Of a stretch of DNA of 64,000 nt, positions 8,415 to 16,451 are shown in pieces (position 1 is the stretch's first letter; every line of letters begins with the position of its first letter). Where the stretch lies: NCBI RefSeq assembly GCF_011009015.1, contig NZ_CP048881.1:1-64000 (forward strand), read 5' to 3'. The translations under genes were made by a program, and so were the position numbers. The DNA is from Spartinivicinus ruber. GTDB taxonomy: Bacteria > Pseudomonadota > Gammaproteobacteria > Pseudomonadales > Zooshikellaceae. The notes under the pieces were generated by a model, which ran no database searches, was not told the origin of the DNA, and was given only the letters and a program-made list of their open reading frames with translations.

Positions 8415-10613
8415 ATGACAGACACAAAATTAAAAACAACTGATGAATTAGCGTGGGAGCTGGTCGAGCAGGGTTTTACCATTATCCCACTTGGTTCCCC
8501 TTTTGAAAAAATAACCGAATTCTTTTTACAGGAACGCTGCAAGAGTGATCAAGACAAAGCACAACAACAGTGGCCTAAAAATCCCCTTATCAGCTGGAAG
8601 CAGTACCAGGATAAAGAGCCGACAGACGACGAGATAGCAAGCTGGGTGCAACGCTGGCCCCATGCCAATTATGGAATCATCACAGGTAAAAGCGTGGTGG
8701 TGGTTGATGCCGACTCTAAAGAAGCCGTCGAATTCATGGAGTCGGGGAAAGTAGGGCGCACCCCTTGGAAGGTCAAAACAGCCAAAGGCAAGCACTATTA
8801 CTTCCAGTACGACAAAAGCATTGAGATCCGCAACTCAGCCAATACCACTACAAAAATAGATGTTAGAGGGGAAGGTGGTTATGTCGTAGCGCCAGGTTCT
8901 GTACATTACACAGGTGTTGTGTATGAGTGGGAACTTGACCCAACCTGGCCAATTAATTCAGTGCATGATTTGCCGTACCTTTTACGTGATGACATCACGC
9001 AAATAAAGTCGTTTAACGCTGAAGATAAGACCATTGGTAACTTTGGTTTTAGCATAAATGCTTATTTGCCAACGAAACACGACGGTAGCCCAGTAGAGGA
9101 GGGTGGACGGAACAACGCAGCGGCTAGCCTGGCAGGGCAGTACATTACAGCCGGGTACGACCTAAAAACCGTTACCCAATTGGTTAGCCAATGGAATAAC
9201 AGCAACCCGGCACCACTCGACCAGCAAGAGCTAAACACGACAGTTGCTAGCGTGGCATTAACCCACTTACGCAATAACCCAGGTGCCGCCATTTCATTGG
9301 AGCACGAAAAGCCTGAGCCACAACAGCCGACAGTTGAAGTGCTGGACGAGATGCCTAGCCATCTTTACAAAGTCCCCGGCGCGTTAGGTGAGCTAGTGGA
9401 TTATGCCAATGATACGGCTGTTAAAAAGCAACCGGCATTAGCTGTACAGACTGCTTTAGCGCTGGGGAGTTTAGTGTGTGGTCGGTATTACAAGACAGAT
9501 CAAGACAACTTTTCGTCGTTGTATTTTTTGAATGTGGCTAAATCGGGTGAGGGTAAAGAACACGGTAAAAAAATCATTGAATCAGTGTTAGAAACTGCTG
9601 GTTATGGGGATTTAGTGGCTGGTAGCGGTTATACCTCAACGGGTGCCGTGATGAGCCAAGCATTAGCACATCCTAACCATATAACGATTATTGATGAGTT
9701 TGGTAAATACCTGGAAAGCTCGCACCGAAAAGGCAATTCGCACAGAGAGGAAGCTATCACGCAACTGATAGAGGTCTGGAGCCGCTGTGACGGTGTTTTA
9801 CGACCACAGACGTACTCTACAATGTCTGTGAAGAAGGAAGACCTAGAGCGGCCTCAGAGGGTGTCTAATCCGGCTATTACTTTATTCGGAATGACGACAC
9901 CAGGGACGTTTTACCAATGCCTTACACCTCAGTTAGTGAGGGATGGTTTTTTAGGCCGGTTTTTAATCATGGAAAGCGATCTGCCTATGCAGCTATCAGT
10001 TAAGCCTGAAGCGCGGCCAGTGCCTAAAACCATTATCGAGTGGACACGACAGGTTAGAACAAAGCTAGTGGGTAATTTAATACCGTTTAAGCCTAGCCAT
10101 GAGATGCCTAAACAACATGTGTTGTTCTTTGATGAAAAAAGCCTACAGCTGTTAGATGAATTCGAAGCTGAGTTAAACGACAAGAAACAACAGCTCACTG
10201 ATTCAGAGTTGTATGTGCTGTTAACCCGAACCAGGGAAAAGGCTATGAGATTGGCGCTTATTCTGTCGCTGTCAGTTGACCAGGCTAACCGGGTAATTCA
10301 CCACAGCCTGACACAATGGGCTATCGATTACGTGCGTTATCTCGACTTTAAGCTTGTTGATACGGTTATACGGCGGGTAGGTGGTTCTGAGTTTGAGACA
10401 CAACTTAAGGCGTGTGAGGAGGCTCTAAGGCTGGCTGGTGGTAAAGGGCTGACTGAATATGAGATGGGCAGAAAGCCTGCTTTCTCAAAACTGGACCCGC
10501 GACAGTTTGAGCAGATTAAAAAGGCGTTGATGAATCGTGGTAAAGCTCAGTTTATGGCCAATGTTAATACCTATGGCAGACCGAGAGCTGCTTGGGTGTA
10601 CATAAATCCATAA
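8415..10613 (+). CDS. Primase-polymerase fused to a helicase-like ATPase domain
   Basis: 732 residues. The N-terminal prim-pol domain (about 10-190) has the metal-binding DxD (VVVVDADS, D98/D100), GKHYYF with H127, and IDVRGEGGYVVAPGS (D149). The second half carries a loose P-loop (LNVAKSGEGKEHGKK) and a Walker B-like stretch (HITIIDEFGKYL), as in DUF3987-type replicative ATPases. It probably primes and unwinds at the phage origin. The iteron cluster lies right after its stop, a usual place for the origin relative to the replication gene. Confidence 0.85.
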   Translation: MTDTKLKTTDELAWELVEQGFTIIPLGSPFEKITEFFLQERCKSDQDKAQQQWPKNPLISWKQYQDKEPTDDEIASWVQRWPHANYGIITGKSVVVVDADSKEAVEFMESGKVGRTPWKVKTAKGKHYYFQYDKSIEIRNSANTTTKIDVRGEGGYVVAPGSVHYTGVVYEWELDPTWPINSVHDLPYLLRDDITQIKSFNAEDKTIGNFGFSINAYLPTKHDGSPVEEGGRNNAAASLAGQYITAGYDLKTVTQLVSQWNNSNPAPLDQQELNTTVASVALTHLRNNPGAAISLEHEKPEPQQPTVEVLDEMPSHLYKVPGALGELVDYANDTAVKKQPALAVQTALALGSLVCGRYYKTDQDNFSSLYFLNVAKSGEGKEHGKKIIESVLETAGYGDLVAGSGYTSTGAVMSQALAHPNHITIIDEFGKYLESSHRKGNSHREEAITQLIEVWSRCDGVLRPQTYSTMSVKKEDLERPQRVSNPAITLFGMTTPGTFYQCLTPQLVRDGFLGRFLIMESDLPMQLSVKPEARPVPKTIIEWTRQVRTKLVGNLIPFKPSHEMPKQHVLFFDEKSLQLLDEFEAELNDKKQQLTDSELYVLLTRTREKAMRLALILSLSVDQANRVIHHSLTQWAIDYVRYLDFKLVDTVIRRVGGSEFETQLKACEEALRLAGGKGLTEYEMGRKPAFSKLDPRQFEQIKKALMNRGKAQFMANVNTYGRPRAAWVYINP

Positions 10614-10863
10614 TTCACACATTTTCACATAACTACTCATGTGAAATGTAGACGGCGTGGTTACTGGGCTAGAGCACTTTTCACATTTTCACATGGGTTT
10701 TAAGTAAATAAATTTCCAAAAGTGAAAATAGAAAAGGGTGCTAAAAGTGATGTGATAATGTGATAAATAATAATATATATAAATATATACTATTATATAA
10801 GTATATTTCTTACTTTCCTTTTTCACATCATTCTCACATTTCCCATGTGAAAATATGTGATAA
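10614..10863. repeat. Iteron cluster with AT-rich core, candidate phage replication origin
   Basis: Ten copies of TCACAT or its complement ATGTGA occur in 240 bp. Forward copies end near 10630, 10686, 10694, 10828 and 10839; reverse copies start near 10639, 10750, 10758, 10845 and 10855. Two pairs are tandem with an 8-bp period (TTTTCACA twice at 10678-10694; ATGTGATA twice at 10750-10766). Between the groups, 10763-10815 is almost pure A/T. Repeats flanking an AT-rich melting region, beside a primase-helicase gene, is the standard origin layout. No convincing gene lies in 10614-10905. Confidence 0.65.
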
Positions 10864-10905
10864 ATCAAAAAATGATCAATCCAATAGAATACCAAATAAT
10901 AATCA

Positions 10906-11265
10906 ATGAGAGATTTAGAAGGACAAGAACAAGAGCAGCTTTTTAGTTGGTTACGGGTAGAGCACCCAGACGCATACAGATTAACTTTTCATCCGCCCAA
11001 TGGCGGCAAGCGAAATATTCAAACAGCAAATAAGTTAAAGCGGCAAGGCGTAAAGGCAGGTGTTCCTGACATCTTTGTGATGGTGCCAAAGGGCAGGTAT
11101 CACGGGCTAATGATTGAGTTTAAGGCCAGCCCACCAACAAAGACGGCAGTTTCTGCCAACCAAAAAGAATGGATAAGCAGGCTAGCAGAGCAAGGCTACC
11201 TAGCAACCGTTTGCAGGGGCATCGAAGCTGCACAAACCGAAATTAATAACTATATGAATTTATAA
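10906..11265 (+). CDS. VRR-NUC domain nuclease
   Basis: 119 residues, almost the whole of a VRR-NUC domain, a PD-(D/E)XK fold. Active-site residues are visible: D55 (GVPDIFV), E71 and K73 (MIEFKA), and Q86. An N-terminal Glu helix (EGQEQEQLFSWL) completes the site. Stand-alone phage members can act on branched or flapped DNA. Position after the origin candidate and before the Q-like gene suggests a late-replication or recombination role. Confidence 0.85.
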   Translation: MRDLEGQEQEQLFSWLRVEHPDAYRLTFHPPNGGKRNIQTANKLKRQGVKAGVPDIFVMVPKGRYHGLMIEFKASPPTKTAVSANQKEWISRLAEQGYLATVCRGIEAAQTEINNYMNL

Positions 11266-11280
11266 GAACGAGAAACGAAC

Positions 11281-11787
11281 ATGAGCGCAAATTTAATGGC
11301 CTTAATGGCTGCGAAGGGGATTAATTATAACGCAATGGGTGGAGGTGATAAGGGCATTCCTGAAATTACCTCTAACATGGTGGCGGGGGCCTGTGCTGGC
11401 ATGGAGGATATACCCTACCTGTTGATTAGGGTTAAGTACTCCAACGATCACACAGTTATCAATGAGTTAACCAAGCTGGTAAGTGAGCGGTTTAATTATC
11501 AAAGCGACGAAGGTAAACAGGTGATGAAAGCGGCTATCTATGAGGTGGTATCTGACAATATTTGTAAGTTCTGTAATGGAACTGGGGTTACACGGCGCGG
11601 GAAGTGTAAGAGCTGTGCGGCAACAGGGCATAAGTATCCAACGGTTAAAGAGATTGCAGACTTAACAGGCATTCCACAAACAACTTTTTATCGGAAGTGG
11701 AAAAAGGTTTATCAGGAGGCAGTCGAAGTACTTCATAAAGACGTTGAGTTAGGTATCAAGCATTTATCAGGCAAGCTATTTCACTAA
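11281..11787 (+). CDS. Q-like late antiterminator
   Basis: 168 residues. A zinc-finger-like segment (C95, C98, C109, C112: CKFCNGTG...CKSCAATG) is followed by an HTH-like region (EIADLTGIPQTTFYRKWKKVY). This matches the phage 82-type antitermination proteins (Pfam Antiterm family). These bind DNA near the late promoter and let RNA polymerase read through a promoter-proximal terminator. Exactly such a promoter-terminator pair lies downstream at 12238-12328. The assignment rests on motif and context. Confidence 0.65.
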   Translation: MSANLMALMAAKGINYNAMGGGDKGIPEITSNMVAGACAGMEDIPYLLIRVKYSNDHTVINELTKLVSERFNYQSDEGKQVMKAAIYEVVSDNICKFCNGTGVTRRGKCKSCAATGHKYPTVKEIADLTGIPQTTFYRKWKKVYQEAVEVLHKDVELGIKHLSGKLFH

Positions 11788-11796
11788 GGACTATTG

Positions 11797-12228
11797 ATGC
11801 AAAAACAGTTAGTACCACCAGTTTATAGTTATGCCTTGCCTGCTTTGTGTAGCTCAAAAGGGTGTATTAATGATCCAGCTATTGGCTATGACTGGTGTCA
11901 GTCTTGTTTGGATAAAGCTAGGTCAAAAGTAAAACCAAAATCAGAACGTAGTCTGCCTAAAGGAGTTTCGTATATTTATTTTGTACAAGCTGGCGAAGAT
12001 GGTTTAATCAAAATAGGTAGAACGAAAGATGTACAGGCTAGAATGTGTTCGTTAAATTCTGCCTCCCCTGTAGAGCTAAAACTATTAGGTGTGTTTAAAG
12101 CAAAGGACTACATGGAAAAAATTTTACATGAAGAGTTTGCTAAATATCGGGTAAAAGGCGAATGGTTTAAACCAGTTGAAGAGATAAAAAATTTTATCCT
12201 TGCATACAAGTTTAAAGGAAATAATTAA
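11797..12228 (+). CDS. GIY-YIG-type (T5orf172/MUG113) protein with N-terminal zinc ribbon
   Basis: 143 residues from ATG 11797, chosen over TTG 11794 because of the aagga site 7 nt upstream. Cysteines C18, C23, C34 and C37 form a small zinc ribbon. Residues 58-140 (YIYFVQAGEDGLIKIGRTKDVQARM ... GEWF) match the T5orf172/MUG113 branch of GIY-YIG nucleases. Small phage members are poorly characterised; a homing-type or accessory nuclease is possible. Confidence 0.7.
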   Translation: MQKQLVPPVYSYALPALCSSKGCINDPAIGYDWCQSCLDKARSKVKPKSERSLPKGVSYIYFVQAGEDGLIKIGRTKDVQARMCSLNSASPVELKLLGVFKAKDYMEKILHEEFAKYRVKGEWFKPVEEIKNFILAYKFKGNN

Positions 12229-12237
12229 AATTAATGA

Positions 12238-12266
12238 TTGACTGAGTGAAATGATTCTGGCATAAT
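12238..12266 (+). promoter_or_regulatory. Candidate late promoter (pR'-like)
   Basis: TTGACT (12238-12243), a 17-bp spacer and CATAAT (12261-12266) make a strong sigma70 promoter starting near 12273. Only about 30 nt later comes a terminator. A strong promoter with a promoter-proximal terminator just after a Q-like gene is the lambda pR'-tR' arrangement. Confidence 0.65.
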
Positions 12267-12299
12267 ATTTTCCATACTAAGTAACTTATATCTTCTCGA

Positions 12300-12328
12300 A
12301 AGCCTCGCCAACCTGCGGGGCTTTTTTC
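12300..12328 (+). terminator. Promoter-proximal terminator (tR'-like)
   Basis: The stem AAGCCTCGC / GCGGGGCTT (9 bp, one G-U pair) has a 6-nt loop and is followed by six T residues. It would end the transcript from the promoter at 12238 after about 55 nt unless antiterminated. Confidence 0.8.
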
Positions 12329-12480
12329 GTTCTGCGCTTTAACGGAGTCGCTTTTGAGCAAATAGGCAAACAAGGCCAGTTGTAATATCGAATCACCTCA
12401 TGATGACTCGTCGATAGAGAGTATGTCGCATGGGCCTTTCAGGGACTTAATATAATTTTTATACAGGAGTTATTTAAATA

Positions 12481-12735
12481 ATGAGTATTCACTTGAGAGA
12501 ATATTTTAAAGCGGTTCGTGCTATGCCAAAATGTAGTTGGATAGTACCAGTTAAAAGTCAGAATGTGACATGGCAAGTGTATAGAAGTGGTTTATCAACT
12601 AAAATTAGGGATTTAAGAAGACAAAAACATATGGCAGAGGCTGATGCTGTACTTGAATTACAACAAGCTATAGAGAAAGCTATTAGCTTTCATCTTATAC
12701 GCTCTGAGGATCCAATTCCTGATGAATTTTGCTAA
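12481..12735 (+). CDS. Small hypothetical late-region protein
   Basis: 84 residues, basic middle (KIRDLRRQKHMAEADAVLELQQAIEKAI) predicted helical, no signal peptide. Not recognised. An aggag site lies about 11 nt before the ATG. It is bounded by terminators on both sides (12300 and 12838), as is typical of an independently carried accessory gene. Confidence 0.6.
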   Translation: MSIHLREYFKAVRAMPKCSWIVPVKSQNVTWQVYRSGLSTKIRDLRRQKHMAEADAVLELQQAIEKAISFHLIRSEDPIPDEFC

Positions 12736-12837
12736 TATAAAAATATTTATTTTTTAAGTTCGTAACTCATATTGATATAATGCGCCTGTTGTTTAGATTA
12801 CTTTCCTAAACATAGCAATCATTGTTAATATTGTAAA

Positions 12838-12863
12838 AGCCCCATCCCTATGGGGCTATTTTT
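12838..12863 (+). terminator. Terminator, preceded by an isolated TATAAT
   Basis: AGCCCCA / TGGGGCT with a 6-nt loop is followed by ATTTTT; the flanking TAAA/TTTA makes it usable in both directions. A perfect -10 TATAAT (12776-12781) with a GCGCC discriminator lies 57 bp upstream but has a poor -35 (TTTAAG). If it is active, it would give a transcript of about 75 nt. Confidence 0.7.
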
Positions 12864-12963
12864 ACCAAGAATTTATTGTTTTGGTCTCTTTGTTGTCATC
12901 TTTATCTATACCGCTTAAGTCGTATAATCCGCGATCCTTACGTCAAAAAGAAAATAATTAACC

Positions 12964-13380
12964 ATGAAAAAGATAATAGTTACAGCTTTAGCTGTTGTGG
13001 GTATTAATAGCGCCCATGCAGATTTGGTGACTAAAAATGACGAGTTTAGAGCTATAGACTTACCACCAGAGTTTAGGTTGGCCACGCAAGAAATTGTATG
13101 TAGGTTAAAGGTTTGTCCGCTCCCTTTAAATTTTGCCAATTTTGCACTCGATCATGGTGTTTTTAAACCTGGAGTTGTATCTACATCAATTGAGTTCGCA
13201 CCTGGTGGCCCCCACTGGCCTAAGCCACTTAAAGAAGGTAGTGTAGTTAGTAAGCCTGTTGAGTTTGCAGGTTTAGCAACAAGCCGTGGTGGGATGAGAC
13301 CTAGTGTTGTTCCTACATTTACTGTAAAAGGTGGACCTAGCTGCCCAAGACCACCAAAAGGTAATAGAGTGCTAAGTTAA
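12964..13380 (+). CDS. Small secreted protein with an internal duplication
   Basis: 138 residues with a signal peptide (MKKIIVTALAVVGINSAHA). Two cysteines (EIVCRLKVC) follow, then two similar units of about 37 residues: FALDHGVFKPGVVSTS ... GGPHWPKP and LATSRGGMRPSVVPTF ... GGPSCPRP. It is not a recognised family. It lies between terminators at 12838 and 13451, so it looks like a self-contained accessory gene exported by the lysogen. Confidence 0.65.
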   Translation: MKKIIVTALAVVGINSAHADLVTKNDEFRAIDLPPEFRLATQEIVCRLKVCPLPLNFANFALDHGVFKPGVVSTSIEFAPGGPHWPKPLKEGSVVSKPVEFAGLATSRGGMRPSVVPTFTVKGGPSCPRPPKGNRVLS

Positions 13381-13394
13381 TAATTTATTCATAT

Positions 13395-13420
13395 TGGGTG
13401 GACTATAATCGGTCCACTCA
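13395..13420. other. Hairpin enclosing a TATAAT box
   Basis: TGGGTGGAC (13395-13403) pairs with GTCCACTCA (13412-13420) with one G-T pair; the 8-base loop is TATAATCG. An inverted repeat centred on a -10-like hexamer could be a protein-binding site. No convincing -35 is present. Confidence 0.4.
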
Positions 13421-13450
13421 GTTGTAAAAACAAACAATTAATATCCTTTC

Positions 13451-13477
13451 AAGCCCCACATTGTTGGGGCTTTTTTT
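13451..13477 (+). terminator. Rho-independent terminator
   Basis: AAGCCCCA / TGGGGCTT (8-bp perfect stem), loop CATTGT, then seven T residues. It ends transcription of the secreted-protein gene and, read from the other side, faces the small leftward gene at 13486-13623. Confidence 0.85.
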
Positions 13478-13485
13478 GTTTGTTT

Positions 13486-13623
13486 TCAGAAACATGATAC
13501 AGGACTAAAGTAGCACTTTGTAGGAAGTGTACCACCTTCATAGCTTGCTGAATCAGCAAAAACACCAGATGATGAGCTGATAGCTAAGCACAGCATGGAT
13601 AACTTAAGAATATTTTTTAACAT
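13486..13623 (-). CDS. 45-residue secreted peptide, opposite strand
   Basis: ATG at 13623 follows a strong agg-aaagg ribosome site with good spacing. The product starts with a typical signal peptide (MLKNILKLSMLCLAISSSSG, cleavage likely after VFA) and leaves a mature peptide of about 21 residues containing CYFSPVSCF. The two cysteines could form a loop. Not recognised. It is opposite to the late genes and is followed by the terminator hairpin at 13451-13477. Small, but the signal peptide and ribosome site make it credible. Confidence 0.6.
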   Translation of the reverse strand: MLKNILKLSMLCLAISSSSGVFADSASYEGGTLPTKCYFSPVSCF

Positions 13624-13735
13624 AATCCTTTCCTCGTTAATATAAAATTATACGACACATAAATTATTTTAATTCTCACTAAACAGAACTGATGTAGATC
13701 AATAGTTGTGTCTGATATAAATTGGTTTTTAGAAA

Positions 13736-14119
13736 ATGAAAATAACAAAACTCGTCGTCCATTGCTCAGACACGCCAGACGACCGGGACGTTACCGCCGC
13801 TGATATACACCTATGGCATGTACAACGGAGTTGGTCAGGTATCGGCTATCACAAGGTTATTCGGCGTGATGGGGTAATCGAGAATGGCCGCCCTGAGTTC
13901 TGGCCTGGTGCTCACGTTAAAGGGCATAACCGCAACAGTTTAGGTGTTTGCCTGGTTGGTCGTGATGAGTTTACGCCAGACCAGTTAGACAGCCTAGAGC
14001 GTGTATTGACGCGGTGGAAAGACCAGCACCCGCTAGCCGAGATATGCGGACATACAGACTTAGACCCTAAGAAAACCTGTCCTAATTTTGATGTGGGAGA
14101 GTGGTGGGAAAAACAATGA
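13736..14119 (+). CDS. Endolysin, T7 lysozyme-type N-acetylmuramoyl-L-alanine amidase
   Basis: 127 residues, an Amidase_2 domain and nothing else. Zinc ligands H9 (VVHCSDTP), H106 (GHTDLD) and C115 (KKTCPNFD) and the catalytic pair Y38 and K113 correspond to those of T7 lysozyme. It cuts the amide bond between muramic acid and L-Ala in peptidoglycan. No signal peptide, so release depends on a holin; candidate holins are at 16046 and 17194. It overlaps the next gene by 4 bp (ATGA). Confidence 0.9.
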   Translation: MKITKLVVHCSDTPDDRDVTAADIHLWHVQRSWSGIGYHKVIRRDGVIENGRPEFWPGAHVKGHNRNSLGVCLVGRDEFTPDQLDSLERVLTRWKDQHPLAEICGHTDLDPKKTCPNFDVGEWWEKQ

Positions 14120-14721
14120 CAAATAAATACCAACTCGATTATTTCCAAAAAGCCGTACTACGCAATCAATACAAAATACTCAAGCTGTTGTACCCGTTCT
14201 TAGACAAAGAGCAAGGGCGCTATCAGCAGTATAAATATGAGTATTACATTGACATGCTCAACCTTAACTTAACCACGCTTTACCCTGAATTATTCAATGG
14301 AGGCCCCGAACTGCCTAGAGAAGTACAATTGGAAGTGCTCGAAATAATGGAGCTTTTCGATGTAATGGAAGCCAGCTATTACCAGCTGACTGCTGATGAA
14401 AAAGAGAAAATAGATCAAGCAAAAGTGGTGTTCAATGGCTTCAGTGAGTCTGATAAATATTATGAAGAAATTAAAGGCTTTTTTATGGCCTTGCTTCGTA
14501 GTGAAGATTTTGAAGACATGCCAGGGCTAAGAGTAATTAGCGAAGATATGCTGTGTTACCCGCCAACTGAGCCAATGATGCCAATTTACAAGCAAATGCT
14601 TGGACGTTATGAAGTGCTGAAGGGCAGGCCAGGCTACAACGGGCAAGTACTGTCGTTACATGATCTGTTGTATTTAACAGAAGACTTTGACGAAGCCCCG
14701 CCAGTAAGTAGGTTGCACTAA
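14116..14721 (+). CDS. YfbU family protein
   Basis: 201 residues from ATG 14116, which overlaps the endolysin stop (ATGA); a GTG at 14101 is less likely. The N-terminus (FQKAVLRNQYKILKLLYP) and the segment EIMELFDVMEASY ... VVFNGFSESDKYYEEIKGFFMALL align with E. coli YfbU along its length, and the C-terminus MLGRYEVLKG continues the match. YfbU is a helical cytosolic protein of unclear function. Coupling to an endolysin gene suggests a role during late infection, which is inference. Confidence 0.75.
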   Translation: MTNKYQLDYFQKAVLRNQYKILKLLYPFLDKEQGRYQQYKYEYYIDMLNLNLTTLYPELFNGGPELPREVQLEVLEIMELFDVMEASYYQLTADEKEKIDQAKVVFNGFSESDKYYEEIKGFFMALLRSEDFEDMPGLRVISEDMLCYPPTEPMMPIYKQMLGRYEVLKGRPGYNGQVLSLHDLLYLTEDFDEAPPVSRLH

Positions 14722-14971
14722 CGGCTATACTTATAAAAGGCCGCTGCTGTCTGTTGGTTTTTAGCCACTCGCATTACTCCTTTAGGTTAGTACCTTGGCA
14801 GCAGTTGGCTTTATCCTTACATTGTAAAAACTCTGAAATCCGCTATACATAGAAAGTGCCTGCTGCTTTCATTCTGCCTATGTGAAAAATTAGCTGAATA
14901 CATAATCACATAGTTGTTAGCGGTTGGTATGGTATACGCAAGGACGTCTAGACCTTTGCTTCTCTATGCAT

Positions 14972-14997
14972 ACCACCTCTGTTGGGGTGGTTTTTTT
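14972..14997. terminator. Terminator between late genes and the cold-shock gene
   Basis: ACCACC / GGTGGT stem then seven T residues. The preceding 50 bp (from 14924) contain further nested inverted repeats (GGTATG ... CATACC and GCAAGG ... CCTTTGC), so a longer structured RNA end is possible. The rest of 14722-14923 shows no gene. Confidence 0.65.
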
Positions 14998-15001
14998 GTT
15001 G

Positions 15002-15196
15002 CTACCTTGTAACTCGAACATTAACAGCACATGGGCCTTTCTGACTTTGGCCTATTTCAAACTCTACTTTTTCACCATCTTGCGGTTCATAGCCTTGAAT
15101 CTCTGATTTATGAAAAAATAGGTCTTTACCTTCAGTAGGAGCGATAAAGCCAAAACCTTTGGCTGAATTAAAAAACTTAACTGTGCCTGTGTGCAT
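15002..15196 (-). CDS. Cold-shock domain protein
   Basis: 64 residues, a single CSD OB-fold. RNP1 is KGFGFI (13-18) and RNP2 is LFFHKS (26-31). Members bind single-stranded RNA or DNA and act as RNA chaperones or antiterminators. It is transcribed against the late genes, its stop is only 5 bp from the terminator, and it is probably expressed in the lysogen. An accessory gene, not needed for virion formation. Confidence 0.9.
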   Translation of the reverse strand: MHTGTVKFFNSAKGFGFIAPTEGKDLFFHKSEIQGYEPQDGEKVEFEIGQSQKGPCAVNVRVTR

Positions 15197-15272
15197 TCGA
15201 ATACCCTGTATTTTTATATGGGACTAAAGCAAAATTACGAATAGTTTAAGTTATGAACTAAGGTAATAATGA

Positions 15273-16031
15273 CTATAGGCTGAAACCATGTTTAAGCATG
15301 ATTGCCTTATCCAGCCCTTTCTTCTTCATGATAGCAAAACCTGCTTCAAACTCTTGATGAAGTTGCTCATAGTTAGGAATAGCCTTAGATATAACTAGGT
15401 GTAGATTTTTGGCATGAAGAAGAAAAGGGTGTTGCGTATATTTGTTGTTGAGGCTAGGAAAGGCCGTGTTAATGTAGTATTGCATTACTCGGCTATCTGC
15501 GGCTATAAGATCCATTCGACCAATAACCAATAGTGTAATGTTTTCTTTTGCGCCAACACTTTCATACTTTTCTAAGTATATAGCGTTATTGAATTCATCC
15601 GAATAATAAAACCCTCTGACAATACCTATGCGATAACCAGAAAGCTCTCGCAAGTTATTAAAAGTAATGTTTTTTGACTTCTTGCTATACAAATACATCC
15701 GACTATCAAATATTACTGAGGAATATTTAAAATAACTTTCTCTTTCTGGGACATAATAAACCCCAAGAAGGCCTTCATACTTCCCCTGTTTGGTAAGCTC
15801 AAAAGCCCTCTTCCAAGAGGTGTACAAGATATCAACGGTCTTCCCTTGCTGGCGATAGGCTTCTTTAACTATTTCAGAAAAAAATCCTCCGTTTTTTAAC
15901 TTAGGGCCTAAGTAGGGCGGCCAGGAGTCTGTAGCAAATAGGTAGTCTGAGCTCTTGTTGATAGCAAATATAGGGTTAATAAAAAGTGCTGATAAGTAAC
16001 AGAAGCATATGGATGCAAGCTTTAACTTCAT
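15273..16031 (-). CDS. Periplasmic solute-binding protein, family 3 type
   Basis: 252 residues. A signal peptide (MKLKLASICFCYLSALFINPIFA) is followed by an SBP_bac_3 fold: ATDSWPPYLGP near the N-terminus, GGFFSEIVKEAY, and GYRIGIVRGFYYSDEF at the hinge. Such proteins bind amino acids or similar small ligands, but there is no ABC permease or ATPase here. Stand-alone members are common in marine gammaproteobacteria. It runs leftward inside the late region and has a distant paralogue at 17444. Its prophage role is unknown. Confidence 0.75.
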   Translation of the reverse strand: MKLKLASICFCYLSALFINPIFAINKSSDYLFATDSWPPYLGPKLKNGGFFSEIVKEAYRQQGKTVDILYTSWKRAFELTKQGKYEGLLGVYYVPERESYFKYSSVIFDSRMYLYSKKSKNITFNNLRELSGYRIGIVRGFYYSDEFNNAIYLEKYESVGAKENITLLVIGRMDLIAADSRVMQYYINTAFPSLNNKYTQHPFLLHAKNLHLVISKAIPNYEQLHQEFEAGFAIMKKKGLDKAIMLKHGFSL

Positions 16032-16045
16032 AAAATTTTCTAACC

Positions 16046-16450
16046 ATGATCACAACAATTATCAACACACTATCTAGTGTAGTTCAGTCTTACATTGCCG
16101 TTAGACAACGTAAAGCTGAACTCAAGCAAGCCATTCACCAAAAGCAATTAGACGACATCCATCAAGGCAATATCAGCGCCTCAGAGCTTGATTCGCTTAG
16201 CATTCAGTCGCGAGGGTGGAAGGATGATTTCTTACTAGTTGTGACTGTTACGCCGCTTGTGATGTGCTTTGTGCCAGAGATGGGAAGCCACATAAAACAA
16301 GGCTTTGAAGTGCTGAGTGCCAGCGTGCCAGAGTGGTATATGTACGCCTTAGCCCTGGTGTATATCGATACGTTTGGATTTAGGCGGATATTGAGAAACG
16401 TATTAGCCAACCAATCAATTAACTTTTTAAAAAATAAAACAGGAAACTAA
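16046..16450 (+). CDS. Putative holin-type membrane protein
   Basis: 134 residues. A helical charged N-terminus (about 1-55, with RQRKAELKQAIHQKQLDDIHQG) is followed by two membrane segments (DFLLVVTVTPLVMCFV and WYMYALALVYIDTFGF) and a basic tail. This resembles the 3TM-type holins of gene transfer agents and related phages. It lies 2 kb after the endolysin with accessory genes between. The holin role is inferred from topology and location. Confidence 0.5.
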   Translation: MITTIINTLSSVVQSYIAVRQRKAELKQAIHQKQLDDIHQGNISASELDSLSIQSRGWKDDFLLVVTVTPLVMCFVPEMGSHIKQGFEVLSASVPEWYMYALALVYIDTFGFRRILRNVLANQSINFLKNKTGN

Positions 16451-16451
16451 T

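Noticed and set aside
10689-10895. Leftward 68-codon frame in the iteron region
   Set aside because: Tyr/Ile-rich product of the AT-rich core and repeats; non-coding origin is a better explanation.
12776-12781. Independent promoter for the gene at 12964
   Set aside because: TATAAT is perfect, but the -35 is poor and a terminator lies between it and the gene.
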